The notes under the pieces are model-generated. The model was not told the DNA's origin, did no database searches, and was given only the letters and a program-made list of their open reading frames with translations. From Dehalococcoidia bacterium (lineage in GTDB: Bacteria; Chloroflexota; Dehalococcoidia; Lucifugimonadales; Lucifugimonadaceae), in the NCBI GenBank assembly GCA_022451965.1, contig JAKUNJ010000003.1, positions 202,768 through 250,423 of the forward strand: a DNA stretch of 47,656 bases, written 5' to 3'. Positions 15,203 through 24,123 of the stretch are shown here, piece after piece (within the stretch, counting starts at the first letter, position 1; every line of letters begins with the position of its first letter). Position numbers and translations under genes: made by a program.

Positions 15203-15961
15203 ATGTCAGGTCATTCAAAATGGAGTACCATAAAGCATAAAAAGGGTATTTTAGATGCCAAAAAAGGTGTTTTATTTACAAAACTTTCTAGAGAAATTAC
15301 TGTAGCTGCTAAGTCTGGAGATTCAGATCCTGAATTAAATTTCAGACTCAGATTAGCAATAGACAATGCAAAATCTCAAAATATGCCCAAAGATAATATT
15401 GAAAGAGCAATAGCTAAAGGCTCTGGAGGAGGAGCAGCAGGAGATAGTTTTGAAGAAATTACATATGAAGGAATAGGACCAGGAGGTATTGGAATAATAA
15501 TCCAAACTTTGACTGATAATAAAAACAGATCAGCCGCAACTGTAAGATCAACTATAACTAGAGCAGGTGGTACTTTTGCAACTACTGGAGCTGTCTCATG
15601 GAATTTTGAACAAAAGGGTCAGTTAGTATTGAGTATTTCTGAAGGAGATCCAGAACTAATAGCTTTAGAAAGTATAGATCAAGGGGCAGAGGATTTTGAT
15701 GTTTTTGATAATACTGTTGAAATAACTTGTGCCTTTTCTGATCTTTCAAATATCCAAAAAAATATATCTGAGAATGAATCAGTAATAGTTGAAAAAGCAG
15801 AATTAGCTCTAGTTCCAAATACAACTATTTCCTTAGATAAAAATCAATCAAGCCAAACCTTAAAATTACTTGATGATTTAGAAGATTTAGATGATGTTCA
15901 AAAAGTTTTTACCAATGCAGAATTTAACGAAGATGCATTAACTACTTATGCAGAAAAATAA
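15203..15961 (+). CDS. yebC: YebC/TACO1-family translation or transcription regulator
   Basis: The 252-aa product starts MSGHSKWSTIKHKKGILDAKKG and continues with FTKLSREITVAAKSG, the family signature. The three-domain layout and the motifs YEGIGPGGIGIIIQTLTDNKNRSAATVRS and GAVSWNFEQKG are complete. YebC proteins were annotated as DNA-binding regulators; recent work on relatives supports a role in translation of proline-rich sequences. It follows khpA by one base and precedes the ABC transporter by five. Confidence 0.95.
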   Translation: MSGHSKWSTIKHKKGILDAKKGVLFTKLSREITVAAKSGDSDPELNFRLRLAIDNAKSQNMPKDNIERAIAKGSGGGAAGDSFEEITYEGIGPGGIGIIIQTLTDNKNRSAATVRSTITRAGGTFATTGAVSWNFEQKGQLVLSISEGDPELIALESIDQGAEDFDVFDNTVEITCAFSDLSNIQKNISENESVIVEKAELALVPNTTISLDKNQSSQTLKLLDDLEDLDDVQKVFTNAEFNEDALTTYAEK

Positions 15962-15966
15962 CATTT

Positions 15967-16839
15967 ATGGATTCTATAAAGGTTAATAATTTATCCAAAT
16001 CATATGGTGACTATTTAGCAATTGATAATATAAATTTCTCAGTTGAAAAAGGAACCATTCATGGATTATTGGGTGAAAATGGAGCCGGTAAAACTACTAC
16101 AATGAGATGTTTACTAGGATTAAGTTACTCTGATTCAGGTGAGATGTATATTGAAGGAGATAAAGTAACAAGAAAAAACCATAAAATCAGAAAAAGTATA
16201 GCTTATCTTGCTGGTGATTTTAGGCCTTATGAAAATATTAAGCCAATTGAATATTTCAACTATATCTTAAAATTAGAAAATAATAATAACAATAGATTCA
16301 GAGAATTATCAGATCTTTTCAAACTGGATTTAAATAAAAAAATTAAAGAATTATCAAAAGGAAATAAGCAAAAGGTTGGTATCATACAAGCTTTTATGAG
16401 AAATAGTGAAATTTTGATACTTGATGAACCAACTAGTGGATTAGATCCTAATTACCAAAGAGTTTTTCGAGAGTTGATATTTAGAGAAAAGGAAGAAGGT
16501 AAAACTATACTACTTTCTTCACATGACCTACTAGAAATTTCAAATTGTTGTGATTTTGTAACTATCATCAAGGGAGGAAAAGTAATTTCTTCTCAAAGTA
16601 AAAACGAATTAGCAAAAAAAACTGTGAAAAAAATATCAATTAAGTTCAATAAAATTCCTGCAGAAGAGCTAATCATGAAAATTCACACAATTACTAACTA
16701 TGAAATAAGTGATAATGAGATCACATTTTACATATCTGGTGATATTGATACTTTCTTAAAATTCATATCTAATTTTGAGGTTATTGATTTAGAAACAGAA
16801 TCCTCAGATCTAAGTCAAACTTTACTGGAGTATTTTTAA
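15967..16839 (+). CDS. ABC transporter ATP-binding protein (ABC-2 exporter type)
   Basis: The nucleotide-binding subunit has Walker A GENGAGKTT near residues 36-44, a Q-loop region with AGDFRPYENI, the signature LSKGNKQKVG near 134-143, Walker B ILILDEPTSGLDP near 153-165 and the switch LSSHDLLEI. It resembles the CcmA/BcrA/DrrA group, including a C-terminal extension of about 75 residues after the ATPase domain. It pairs with the permease directly downstream (one base gap). Substrate is unknown; drug, lipid or peptide export are all possible. Confidence 0.92.
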   Translation: MDSIKVNNLSKSYGDYLAIDNINFSVEKGTIHGLLGENGAGKTTTMRCLLGLSYSDSGEMYIEGDKVTRKNHKIRKSIAYLAGDFRPYENIKPIEYFNYILKLENNNNNRFRELSDLFKLDLNKKIKELSKGNKQKVGIIQAFMRNSEILILDEPTSGLDPNYQRVFRELIFREKEEGKTILLSSHDLLEISNCCDFVTIIKGGKVISSQSKNELAKKTVKKISIKFNKIPAEELIMKIHTITNYEISDNEITFYISGDIDTFLKFISNFEVIDLETESSDLSQTLLEYF

Positions 16840-16840
16840 A

Positions 16841-17623
16841 TTGAACATATTGCTAAATACACTATCAAGAAACAAAAAGAAAATTATTTTCTTTAGCTTA
16901 GCATCAATTTTTTATACCTTTTTTTTACTTTATGTATGGACTTTGATGGAAGATACTTTTTCACAAGTTCTTGATTTATTTCCAGAGCCAATAAAAAAAA
17001 TTGCTGGTTTTGGAGATGATTTATCTACAGCAGGATTTCTAAATGGTGAATTTATGCACTTGATCGGTCCGTTAATAATGGGGGCATTTGGGATAACTAT
17101 TGGATCAACTATCCTAGCTTCAGAAGAGGAGAATAAAACTATAGACCAGTTTTTATCTTTATCAATATCAAGAACTAGATATTATACAGAAAAATATATC
17201 TCACTCATAATTTTAGTTTTTATATTATCTTTAGTTTTTTCTTTAACACTACTACTATCTAATATTTTATTCGATATTAATTTAAGTCTGCATAATATTG
17301 TGTACTCTGGTTTATGTCTATTTATCTATGGAATCACAACTGGATCAATAAGTTATTTTAGTGGAGCATTTTTTGCTAAAGTCTCAATCTCTGTAGGAAT
17401 TGGAGGTGGAGTTGCATTAATTGGATATGTCTTTGATTCAGTTTATAAAACTGTAAGTTCTTTGAGTTACTTGAAATACTTTTCTTTACATTATTACTAC
17501 AACGATAATGGAGTAATAATGAATGGTTTTGACATACTTCATTTATTTCTAATGTTACTCATAACAACTTTCTGTTACTTATTTGGTTTATTAATTTTCA
17601 ATAAAAGAGACATTAAGTCATAG
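16841..17623 (+). CDS. ABC-2 type transporter permease
   Basis: The 260-aa membrane protein has six predicted hydrophobic segments, starting with a basic N-terminus (SRNKKKIIFF), an extracytoplasmic loop with EDTFSQVLDLFPEPIKKIAGF, and the intracellular-helix-like stretch ASEEENKTIDQFLSLSISRTRYYTEKY, typical of ABC-2 exporters. The start is TTG two bases after the ATPase stop. No substrate can be inferred. The regulator downstream may respond to the same signal, but that is inference from proximity only. Confidence 0.85.
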   Translation: MNILLNTLSRNKKKIIFFSLASIFYTFFLLYVWTLMEDTFSQVLDLFPEPIKKIAGFGDDLSTAGFLNGEFMHLIGPLIMGAFGITIGSTILASEEENKTIDQFLSLSISRTRYYTEKYISLIILVFILSLVFSLTLLLSNILFDINLSLHNIVYSGLCLFIYGITTGSISYFSGAFFAKVSISVGIGGGVALIGYVFDSVYKTVSSLSYLKYFSLHYYYNDNGVIMNGFDILHLFLMLLITTFCYLFGLLIFNKRDIKS

Positions 17624-17668
17624 TAGAAATTTTTTTTTATTATTATTTAGAATAAAAAAAAAAACTAA

Positions 17669-18631
17669 ATGATTTCTCAAGATATTCTTATATATTTAAT
17701 TGGCAGTTTATTTCTATTATTACTTTTAGTTGTAATTTTGCGATCAAACTTAAAAAATAAAAATCTAATATCTAAGATTAATAAATTAGAAAATAGAAAC
17801 CTAATTCAAGTACAAAATCAAAGAGTATTAGATTCTATTGATTTGTTATTTGAAAACGAATTTAAACCTAACGAAAATCTATGTAATTCAATTAGAATAG
17901 CAACTGAAAGTGAAACAGTAATTCTATCAGTAATGAACCCCCAAAATGGTTCTTTTCAGGCTATAAATTCTTCAAGTTATAAACAAATTGATGTAAGCAA
18001 TTTTGAGCCTGAATATGATGATAAAAAAACTCTTGCAATAGTTACTGGCATAGAAGGAACATCCAAGGTTTTAGATAATAAAAATAATGAGTGCTTCCCA
18101 GAATGGTTTAATGAATTAGAATTTGAACAAATAATATCACTGCCTATTATAAATGGATTTGAAACTTATGGATGTATTTATATATTTCTGAAAAATAGTA
18201 ATGAAGGGGAACTTTTAGAAAAGAAGCTTAAAGATAGTAGTTTATTAATAAAAATATTTCAAAATTCTTTATCAGAAAATAAAGAACAAAATGAAATAAT
18301 AAAAACAAAAGAAAATAAAAAAAATATAAATAATATAATACCTATATTTTATGACGATAATTTACAAACTATAAGATTTGAAAATAATGAAATTGCTTTG
18401 TCTAATTCTGAATACTTAATAATTAGTAAATTATTAAGTAAAAATGGAGACTTATTGCTATACGAAGAGATAGAAAAAATCCTTTGGCCCAATAACAAAG
18501 GGATAAACAAAACTGCTATGAGATTACATATTCATAGGTTAAGAGAAAAGACTAATAGCATTACTAGTAATAAAGATTTTATAAAGACCCAAAGAGGTAA
18601 AGGTATTTTTATTGATCTGACTTTATTTTAA
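17669..18631 (+). CDS. Membrane-anchored GAF-like sensor with C-terminal winged-helix DNA-binding domain
   Basis: Residues about 5-25 form one N-terminal membrane helix (ILIYLIGSLFLLLLLVVIL), followed by a short charged or coiled-coil linker. Residues about 50-200 look like a GAF-type sensor (SETVILSVMNPQNGSF, then EQIISLPIINGFETYGCIYIF). Residues about 227-320 are an OmpR/PhoB-type winged helix: ALSNSEYLIISKLLSKNGDLLLYEEIEKILWP, then AMRLHIHRLREKT and TQRGKGIFI. There is no receiver domain and no histidine kinase motif. It would be a one-component transcription factor working at the inner face of the membrane, like ToxR/CadC in location but with the membrane helix at the opposite end. It follows the ABC pair by 45 bases. 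Confidence 0.7.
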   Translation: MISQDILIYLIGSLFLLLLLVVILRSNLKNKNLISKINKLENRNLIQVQNQRVLDSIDLLFENEFKPNENLCNSIRIATESETVILSVMNPQNGSFQAINSSSYKQIDVSNFEPEYDDKKTLAIVTGIEGTSKVLDNKNNECFPEWFNELEFEQIISLPIINGFETYGCIYIFLKNSNEGELLEKKLKDSSLLIKIFQNSLSENKEQNEIIKTKENKKNINNIIPIFYDDNLQTIRFENNEIALSNSEYLIISKLLSKNGDLLLYEEIEKILWPNNKGINKTAMRLHIHRLREKTNSITSNKDFIKTQRGKGIFIDLTLF

Positions 18632-19789
18632 TTCCGTAATCATTCTATTGAGTCGATCTATAGCTTCTCTTAAATTGTCATCTGAATTTGCAAAAGAAAT
18701 TCTTATATAATTATCACCATAATTCCCAAAAGCCGTTCCAGATAGTAATGCTACTCCATAATTATCTAAAGCAATATCAGCAAAATCTGAACTAGACAAA
18801 CCGGTTCCAGATATATTTGGAAATGCGTAGAAAGCACCTAGTGGAGTTTTACAATTTATACCATCTATAGAATTTAATCCATCTACAACTATATCTCTTC
18901 TAATCTTAAATTTTTCCATCATATTCAAAGTAAAATCTTTTGGACCTTCTAGAGCCGCTATAGCAGCCATCTGACTAAAAACAGAAGTACAAGATACAGA
19001 ATTAGTCATGAGTTTAGTAATATCATCGATCATAAATTCTGGGAAAATACCATAACCCAATCTCCAACCAGTCATTGCATAGCTCTTAGAAAATCCGTCT
19101 AAGATTATAGTTCTTTCTTTCATTCCTTTAAACTTAGTAATTGAGTAATGTTCACCCTGATAGTACATATCTTTATAGATTTCATCTGAAAGAACAATAA
19201 TATCATTTTCAACTGCTATTTTGGCTATTTGCTCAAGATCTTCAATTTGGGTAACTGAGCCACAAGGATTATTTGGGGTATTAATTATTATCATTTTTGT
19301 TTTGTCATTAATAAGTTTTTTCAAATCGTCAATGTTTGCGTTGAAATTTTTACTTTCTTCTAATTTCATTGGAACCGCGGTTCCACCAACATAATTTATC
19401 ATAGATTCATAGATTGGAAATCCAGGATTTGGATAAATAACTTCATCACCTCTTTCAATTAAGGCTAAAATAGAAAAAAACATTACTGGTTTAGCACCAG
19501 GAGTTACTATTACTCTATCTGAAGAAATTTTATAACCATTGACTTCACCTTGATGAACGGCAATGGCTTCTCTCAGCTCTGGTTGACCAGCTGAAGGTCC
19601 ATAGTGAGTAAAACCTTCATCCAAAGCTTTTTTAGCAGCAGTCACTACATGCTTTGGACTATCAAAATCAGGTTCTCCTATCTCAAGATGAATAACATTT
19701 TTACCTTGAGCTTCTAGTTTTTTAGCTTTTGCAAGTGTTTCAAATGCTGTTTCTGTACCCAATCTTTTTTGTCTGGAGGATAATTTCAT
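18623..19789 (-). CDS. Class I/II PLP-dependent aminotransferase, aspartate aminotransferase-like
   Basis: This is a fold-type I aminotransferase of 388 aa. Key parts are LEIGEPDFDSPKHV near residue 37, FTHYGPSAGQPELREAI, NTPNNPCGSV, VLSDEIYKDMYY (Asp and Tyr contacting PLP), the Schiff-base lysine in LDGFSKSYAMTGWRLGY, and the C-terminal YIRISFANS with the Arg that binds the substrate carboxylate. It matches the AspC Ib subgroup that uses aspartate or aromatic substrates; the precise amino acid is not certain. It overlaps the convergent regulator by nine bases. Confidence 0.88.
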   Translation of the reverse strand: MKLSSRQKRLGTETAFETLAKAKKLEAQGKNVIHLEIGEPDFDSPKHVVTAAKKALDEGFTHYGPSAGQPELREAIAVHQGEVNGYKISSDRVIVTPGAKPVMFFSILALIERGDEVIYPNPGFPIYESMINYVGGTAVPMKLEESKNFNANIDDLKKLINDKTKMIIINTPNNPCGSVTQIEDLEQIAKIAVENDIIVLSDEIYKDMYYQGEHYSITKFKGMKERTIILDGFSKSYAMTGWRLGYGIFPEFMIDDITKLMTNSVSCTSVFSQMAAIAALEGPKDFTLNMMEKFKIRRDIVVDGLNSIDGINCKTPLGAFYAFPNISGTGLSSSDFADIALDNYGVALLSGTAFGNYGDNYIRISFANSDDNLREAIDRLNRMITELK

Positions 19790-19890
19790 AATTTAAAAAA
19801 GTTACTCTAAGTTTTATTGAATACTATAATTTAGTTCATTAATTATAAAATCATATTTAATATGAAAGTAAATAGTAATTTTGTAAATAA

Positions 19891-20667
19891 ATGAAAGAAT
19901 ATAAAACCAACTATAAAAATTGGATAATATGGTATGACCTATTTTACGAAATAATAAAACCAGATGATCTGCTTTTTTATCAGTCATATATTACTAACAA
20001 AACAAAAGATGTTTTAGAAATGGGAATTGGTACTGGTAGAGTATTCCAAAAATTTATTAACAAAAAAATCAATTGGACAGGAATTGATGATTCTGAAGAG
20101 ATGATAAATTTATGTAAAGAAAAAATAGAACCTGAACAACCCTTAATAGGAAAGCTAAAGCTCATTAATGATGATATGACAAAATTGGATATTAAAGAAA
20201 ATAAAAAATCAATTTATAACTCTAAGTTTGATTTAGTTATATATCCATCTAATTCTATAATGAGTGTAGGAAATATAACTCTTCAAAAAGATGCACTTTG
20301 TTCAGGAATAAAGCATCTAAAGGATGATGGTTTAATAATATTTGATTTGCATAATCCAAATAATTATCAAATTAATAAAGATTTTAAGCTAATTGCATCA
20401 TCAGAAATTAAAAAATTATCATATGAAATATTTGGAAGAAGCGAGATAGATTTATCGATCAATCTCCATAAAAATTTCCAAAAAATATTTATTGATTCAA
20501 AGGAAATAGTTGAATTGATCTCTTATGACCACTTTCTTTATATGGATGAAGTTATAAATCTTTGCCTAGATTTAGATTTAGAGATAACTGAAATATATGG
20601 AGGATATAATAAAGAGAAAGTTTCAGATAATTCTGAAGAATTAATTTACATCTGTAAAAAAAAATAA
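19891..20667 (+). CDS. SAM-dependent class I methyltransferase
   Basis: The 258-aa protein has motif I VLEMGIGTGRVFQKF near residues 37-51, an acidic end of strand 2 (NWTGIDDSEEMINLC), and a post-motif FDLVIYPSNSIMSVGN followed by LKDDGLIIFDLHNPNNY, all in the Rossmann order of class I methyltransferases. The substrate cannot be told. The gene ends one base before uvrB; this looks like operon packing rather than a functional link. The preceding 100 bases are AT-rich and contain TATAAT-like sequences. Confidence 0.8.
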   Translation: MKEYKTNYKNWIIWYDLFYEIIKPDDLLFYQSYITNKTKDVLEMGIGTGRVFQKFINKKINWTGIDDSEEMINLCKEKIEPEQPLIGKLKLINDDMTKLDIKENKKSIYNSKFDLVIYPSNSIMSVGNITLQKDALCSGIKHLKDDGLIIFDLHNPNNYQINKDFKLIASSEIKKLSYEIFGRSEIDLSINLHKNFQKIFIDSKEIVELISYDHFLYMDEVINLCLDLDLEITEIYGGYNKEKVSDNSEELIYICKKK

Positions 20668-20668
20668 A

Positions 20669-22651
20669 ATGGAAAAAGAAGTCCCTTTCAAAATAATTTC
20701 TCCTTTCAAACATACAGGTGATCAACCAAATGCAATAAAAAAAATAGTTCAAGGAATAGATGATGGACTAAGATTCCAAACCTTACTAGGAGTAACTGGT
20801 TCTGGTAAAACTTTTACTATGGCAGGAATAATAGAGGAGACACAAAAACCTACATTAGTAATAGCTCATAATAAAACTTTAGCTGCTCAGCTAGCTAGTG
20901 AGTTACAGGAATTTTTCCCAAATAACTCAGTGCAATATTTTGTCTCATATTATGATTATTATCAGCCTGAAGCATATATACCAAGAACAGATACCTATAT
21001 AGAAAAAGAATCAGATATAAATGATGAGATTGACAGGTTAAGACATGCATCTACGAGATCAATTCTTACAAGAAATGATACTATTATAGTTGCTTCTGTT
21101 TCATGCATATATGGCTTAGGATCACCACACGAATATAAGGCTATTTCTCAAGAAATAAAAATTGGTGACTCAATTAATTCCTCTGATTTGTCAAGAAAGT
21201 TAATATCTATGTATTTCAATAGAGACGATTATGAAAATCATAGAGGCTCATTCTCAATAAAAGGAGATATTATAGAGATAATTCCTTCATATGAAGAATT
21301 TTCTATAAAGATAGAATTTTTTGGAGATATTGTTGATAAAATTTCTGAAGTTGATATTTTGACAAAGAATAAGATAAGAGAACTAAATGAAGTTTCAATA
21401 TATCCAAGCAAGCATTTTGTAACGCCCGAAGAAAGTCTATCTGATGCTCTTAATGATATAGAAGAAGAACTAGAAAAAAGAATAATATATTTTGAAAAAA
21501 ATAGTAAATTATTAGAAGCCCAAAGAATAAAAGAAAGGACTAACTATGATTTAGAAATGTTAAGAGAAACAGGTTCTTGTCCCGGAGTTGAAAATTATTC
21601 CTTACATCTTGGTAGAAGAGAAATTGGAAGTCCACCTTGGACACTATTAGATTATTTTAATGAAGACTACCTTATATTTATTGATGAATCTCACATAACT
21701 GTTCCTCAAATTAACGGTATGTATAAAGGAGATCAGTCAAGAAAACAAACTCTAGTTGAGCATGGATTTAGACTTCCTTCAGCAAAAGATAATAGACCGC
21801 TATCTTTTGAAGAATTTGAGAATAGAATACCACAAACTATTTTTGTATCAGCTACGCCTGGTAAGTATGAAGAGCAAAATCAACAAGATTTTGTTGAACA
21901 GATTATTAGGCCAACAGGATTATTAGATCCAAAGATTATATTGGAGCCAACTAAGAACCAAGTAGATAATTTAATATCAAGAATTCAGGATAATGTTCAA
22001 AATGGACAAAGGACTCTTGTTACTACTCTAACCAAGAAGATGTCAGAAGAATTGTCAGAATATATGCGTGAATTAGGAATTAAGGTTCATTATCTTCATT
22101 CTGAAATAGATACAATCGAAAGAATAGAAATCTTAAGAGATTTACGACTAGGAACTTATGATGTTGTGGTAGGGATAAATCTTCTTAGAGAGGGCCTAGA
22201 TCTTCCTGAAGTCTCTCTAGTTGCAATTCTTGATGCTGACAAAGAAGGTTACCTGCGCTCTTCAACTTCACTGATTCAGACTATAGGAAGAGCAGCAAGG
22301 CATGAAGAAGGAAGAGTTGTAATGTATGCAGACAACATAACAAAATCAATGCACAAAGCCATTGATGAAACAAATAGAAGAAGAAAAATTCAGGAAGAAC
22401 ATAATAATAAAAATAATATAGTACCAACTACAATAATTAAAGAAGTAAGAGATATAACAGAAAAGCTTAAGGAAAGTAATTCATATGAAGAAAAAGAACA
22501 ATATAAAATTGAAAATATTTCTGATAAAAATATCCATAAATTAATAAAAGATTTAGAAAAAGAGATGAAAAATTCAGCGAAAGTATTAGAATTTGAAAAA
22601 GCTGCTTTGATTCGAGATCAAATTTCAGAATTAAGAAAAAACTTGAAATAA
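20669..22651 (+). CDS. uvrB: UvrABC excinuclease subunit B
   Basis: UvrB is the damage-verifying helicase-like subunit of nucleotide excision repair. Walker A is GVTGSGKTFTMA (G41-T48). The beta-hairpin region YYDYYQPEAYIPRTDTYIEKES inserts between DNA strands. Helicase motifs continue with FIDESHITVPQ, VSATPGKYE, GINLLREGLDLPEVSLVAILDADKEG and QTIGRAARHEEGRVVMYAD. A C-terminal UVR motif (LEKEMKNSAKVLEFEKAALIRDQI) binds UvrC. At 660 aa it is full length. Confidence 0.97.
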   Translation: MEKEVPFKIISPFKHTGDQPNAIKKIVQGIDDGLRFQTLLGVTGSGKTFTMAGIIEETQKPTLVIAHNKTLAAQLASELQEFFPNNSVQYFVSYYDYYQPEAYIPRTDTYIEKESDINDEIDRLRHASTRSILTRNDTIIVASVSCIYGLGSPHEYKAISQEIKIGDSINSSDLSRKLISMYFNRDDYENHRGSFSIKGDIIEIIPSYEEFSIKIEFFGDIVDKISEVDILTKNKIRELNEVSIYPSKHFVTPEESLSDALNDIEEELEKRIIYFEKNSKLLEAQRIKERTNYDLEMLRETGSCPGVENYSLHLGRREIGSPPWTLLDYFNEDYLIFIDESHITVPQINGMYKGDQSRKQTLVEHGFRLPSAKDNRPLSFEEFENRIPQTIFVSATPGKYEEQNQQDFVEQIIRPTGLLDPKIILEPTKNQVDNLISRIQDNVQNGQRTLVTTLTKKMSEELSEYMRELGIKVHYLHSEIDTIERIEILRDLRLGTYDVVVGINLLREGLDLPEVSLVAILDADKEGYLRSSTSLIQTIGRAARHEEGRVVMYADNITKSMHKAIDETNRRRKIQEEHNNKNNIVPTTIIKEVRDITEKLKESNSYEEKEQYKIENISDKNIHKLIKDLEKEMKNSAKVLEFEKAALIRDQISELRKNLK

Positions 22652-22668
22652 ATATTAAAGAGGTAAAA

Positions 22669-22962
22669 ATGTATGCACACTTAAGAATTTACACAATAAA
22701 CAAAGGTATGATGCAAGATTGGTTGAATGTATTCAATGATAAAATTATCCCTCTACTTGAAGACTCAGGTATTAAGGTTGAATCAAGTTGGACAAATGAA
22801 GAAAAATCTCAATTTATTTGGATCAGATCCTATGGGAAAACTTTAAGTGATATTGAGGAAAAAGAAAAAAAGTTTTATGGTTCTGATTGGTGGGTTAAAA
22901 ATGTAGATTTTGTAAGAAGTCACCTTGCTCATAGAGATATATTAACTATAGAATCTATATAA
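22669..22962 (+). CDS. NIPSNAP-family small protein
   Basis: This 97-aa protein begins MYAHLRIYTINKGMMQDWLNVFNDKIIPLLEDSGIKV and includes FIWIRSYGKTLSDIEEKEKKFYGSDWW, the pattern of a NIPSNAP/dimeric alpha-beta barrel. Such proteins have no settled biochemical role; several are probably small-molecule binding or monooxygenase-like. A GAGGT motif lies six bases before the ATG. It sits between uvrB and the MIP18-like gene without clear functional connection. Confidence 0.75.
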   Translation: MYAHLRIYTINKGMMQDWLNVFNDKIIPLLEDSGIKVESSWTNEEKSQFIWIRSYGKTLSDIEEKEKKFYGSDWWVKNVDFVRSHLAHRDILTIESI

Positions 22963-23000
22963 TATATAATAATAATTACAAACAAAAAAAACTCAAAACT

Positions 23001-23306
23001 ATGGAAACATTAACAAAAGATTCAATAATTGATGCGCTAAAAGATGTATATGATCCAGAAATACCAGTCAACGTAGTAGATTTAGGTCTAATTTACAATG
23101 TTGAAGTTGAAGACAATGAAGTTCATGTAGAGATGACATTAACCGCTCAAGGTTGCGGTATGGGCCCTTATATTGCTCAACAAGCTGAATGGAGAATAGC
23201 TGAAATTGAAGAGGTTGAAGATGTAGTAGTTGATCTAGTATTTGAACCTCAATGGTCACCTGAGCTTATAACAGAGGATGGTAAAAGACTTTTGGGTATA
23301 GACTAA
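23001..23306 (+). CDS. MIP18/SufT-like iron-sulfur assembly protein (DUF59)
   Basis: The 101-aa domain carries DALKDVYDPEIPVNVVDLGLIYNV and LTAQGCGMGPYIAQQAEWRI, the signature of the DUF59/MIP18 family (PaaD, SufT, CIA2), with one conserved cysteine in GCGMGP. The family helps maturation of iron-sulfur proteins. It is followed directly, without a gap, by the Mrp-type ATPase, a typical partner. Confidence 0.88.
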   Translation: METLTKDSIIDALKDVYDPEIPVNVVDLGLIYNVEVEDNEVHVEMTLTAQGCGMGPYIAQQAEWRIAEIEEVEDVVVDLVFEPQWSPELITEDGKRLLGID

Positions 23307-24119
23307 ATGGCAGAGCCTAGAAAGTTAACTCCTGCAGAAGAAGCAAGACTTGCACAAGTCAGGGATCAATTTAAGCAGAAACAGGCTATAAGTAACTCTC
23401 TAAACTCTATTAAGCACAGAATTGGTGTTTACTCTGGTAAGGGCGGAGTTGGCAAGACTACTGTAACCACTAATCTAGCATTAACTCTTGCAAAAAATGG
23501 ACGTAAAGTTGCAATACTTGACTGCGATATTGATTGTCCAAATGTAACTCGAGTCCTAAGAATTTCAGAAAGACCAAGTTCTGATAGTGAAGGCAAAATG
23601 ATACCTCCCCAAAAACATGGTGTTTCTGTAATGTCAATGGGATTCTTTCAAGAAAATGAAGATGAAGCAATTATTTGGAGAGGACCAATGATTCATAATG
23701 CCATAAATCAATTTATCTCAAAAACAAATTGGGGAGATATTGACTACCTGATTTGTGATTTACCTCCAGGAACATCAGATGCACCTCTTACTGTTATGCA
23801 GACTTTGAATTTAGATGGGTTTATTGTTGTTTCAACACCTCAAGAATTGGCAGCTCTTGACGCTAAAAGATCTATAAATATGATCAAAAAACTCAATTTA
23901 AAAGTATTTGGTGTAGTTGAAAATATGACAGGTGGCATTTTTGGTAAAGGAGCCGCTTCTGAAATGGCTGAAGAATTACAACTTCCTGTACTTAGTGAAA
24001 TATCTTTACTCAGTGAATATTCTGATAGTTTTGAACCAGTAGTTTATGTAAACGAAACATCTGAAAAAGAATTCCTAAAACTTATGAATAATTTAGATAA
24101 AATCACTTCAGATTTATAA
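23307..24119 (+). CDS. Mrp/NBP35-family P-loop ATPase lacking the C-terminal CxxC
   Basis: This is a SIMIBI-class ATPase of 270 aa with a deviant Walker A GKGGVGKTT at residues 44-52, YLICDLPPGTSDAPLTVMQ as Walker B/switch II, and VSTPQELAALDAKRSI. Mrp/ApbC proteins carry and transfer 4Fe-4S clusters, usually through a CxxC after GVVENM that bridges two subunits. Here the sequence after GVVENM is TGGIFGKGAASEMAEEL and the CxxC is missing. An N-terminal 37-residue segment precedes the ATPase. The ATG follows the upstream stop immediately. Role in cluster assembly is supported by the neighbour, but cluster binding must differ from the classical form. Confidence 0.85.
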   Translation: MAEPRKLTPAEEARLAQVRDQFKQKQAISNSLNSIKHRIGVYSGKGGVGKTTVTTNLALTLAKNGRKVAILDCDIDCPNVTRVLRISERPSSDSEGKMIPPQKHGVSVMSMGFFQENEDEAIIWRGPMIHNAINQFISKTNWGDIDYLICDLPPGTSDAPLTVMQTLNLDGFIVVSTPQELAALDAKRSINMIKKLNLKVFGVVENMTGGIFGKGAASEMAEELQLPVLSEISLLSEYSDSFEPVVYVNETSEKEFLKLMNNLDKITSDL

Positions 24120-24123
24120 AATT

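Noticed and set aside
17624-17668. Intrinsic terminator after the ABC permease
   Set aside because: There are T and A runs but no stable GC-containing stem.
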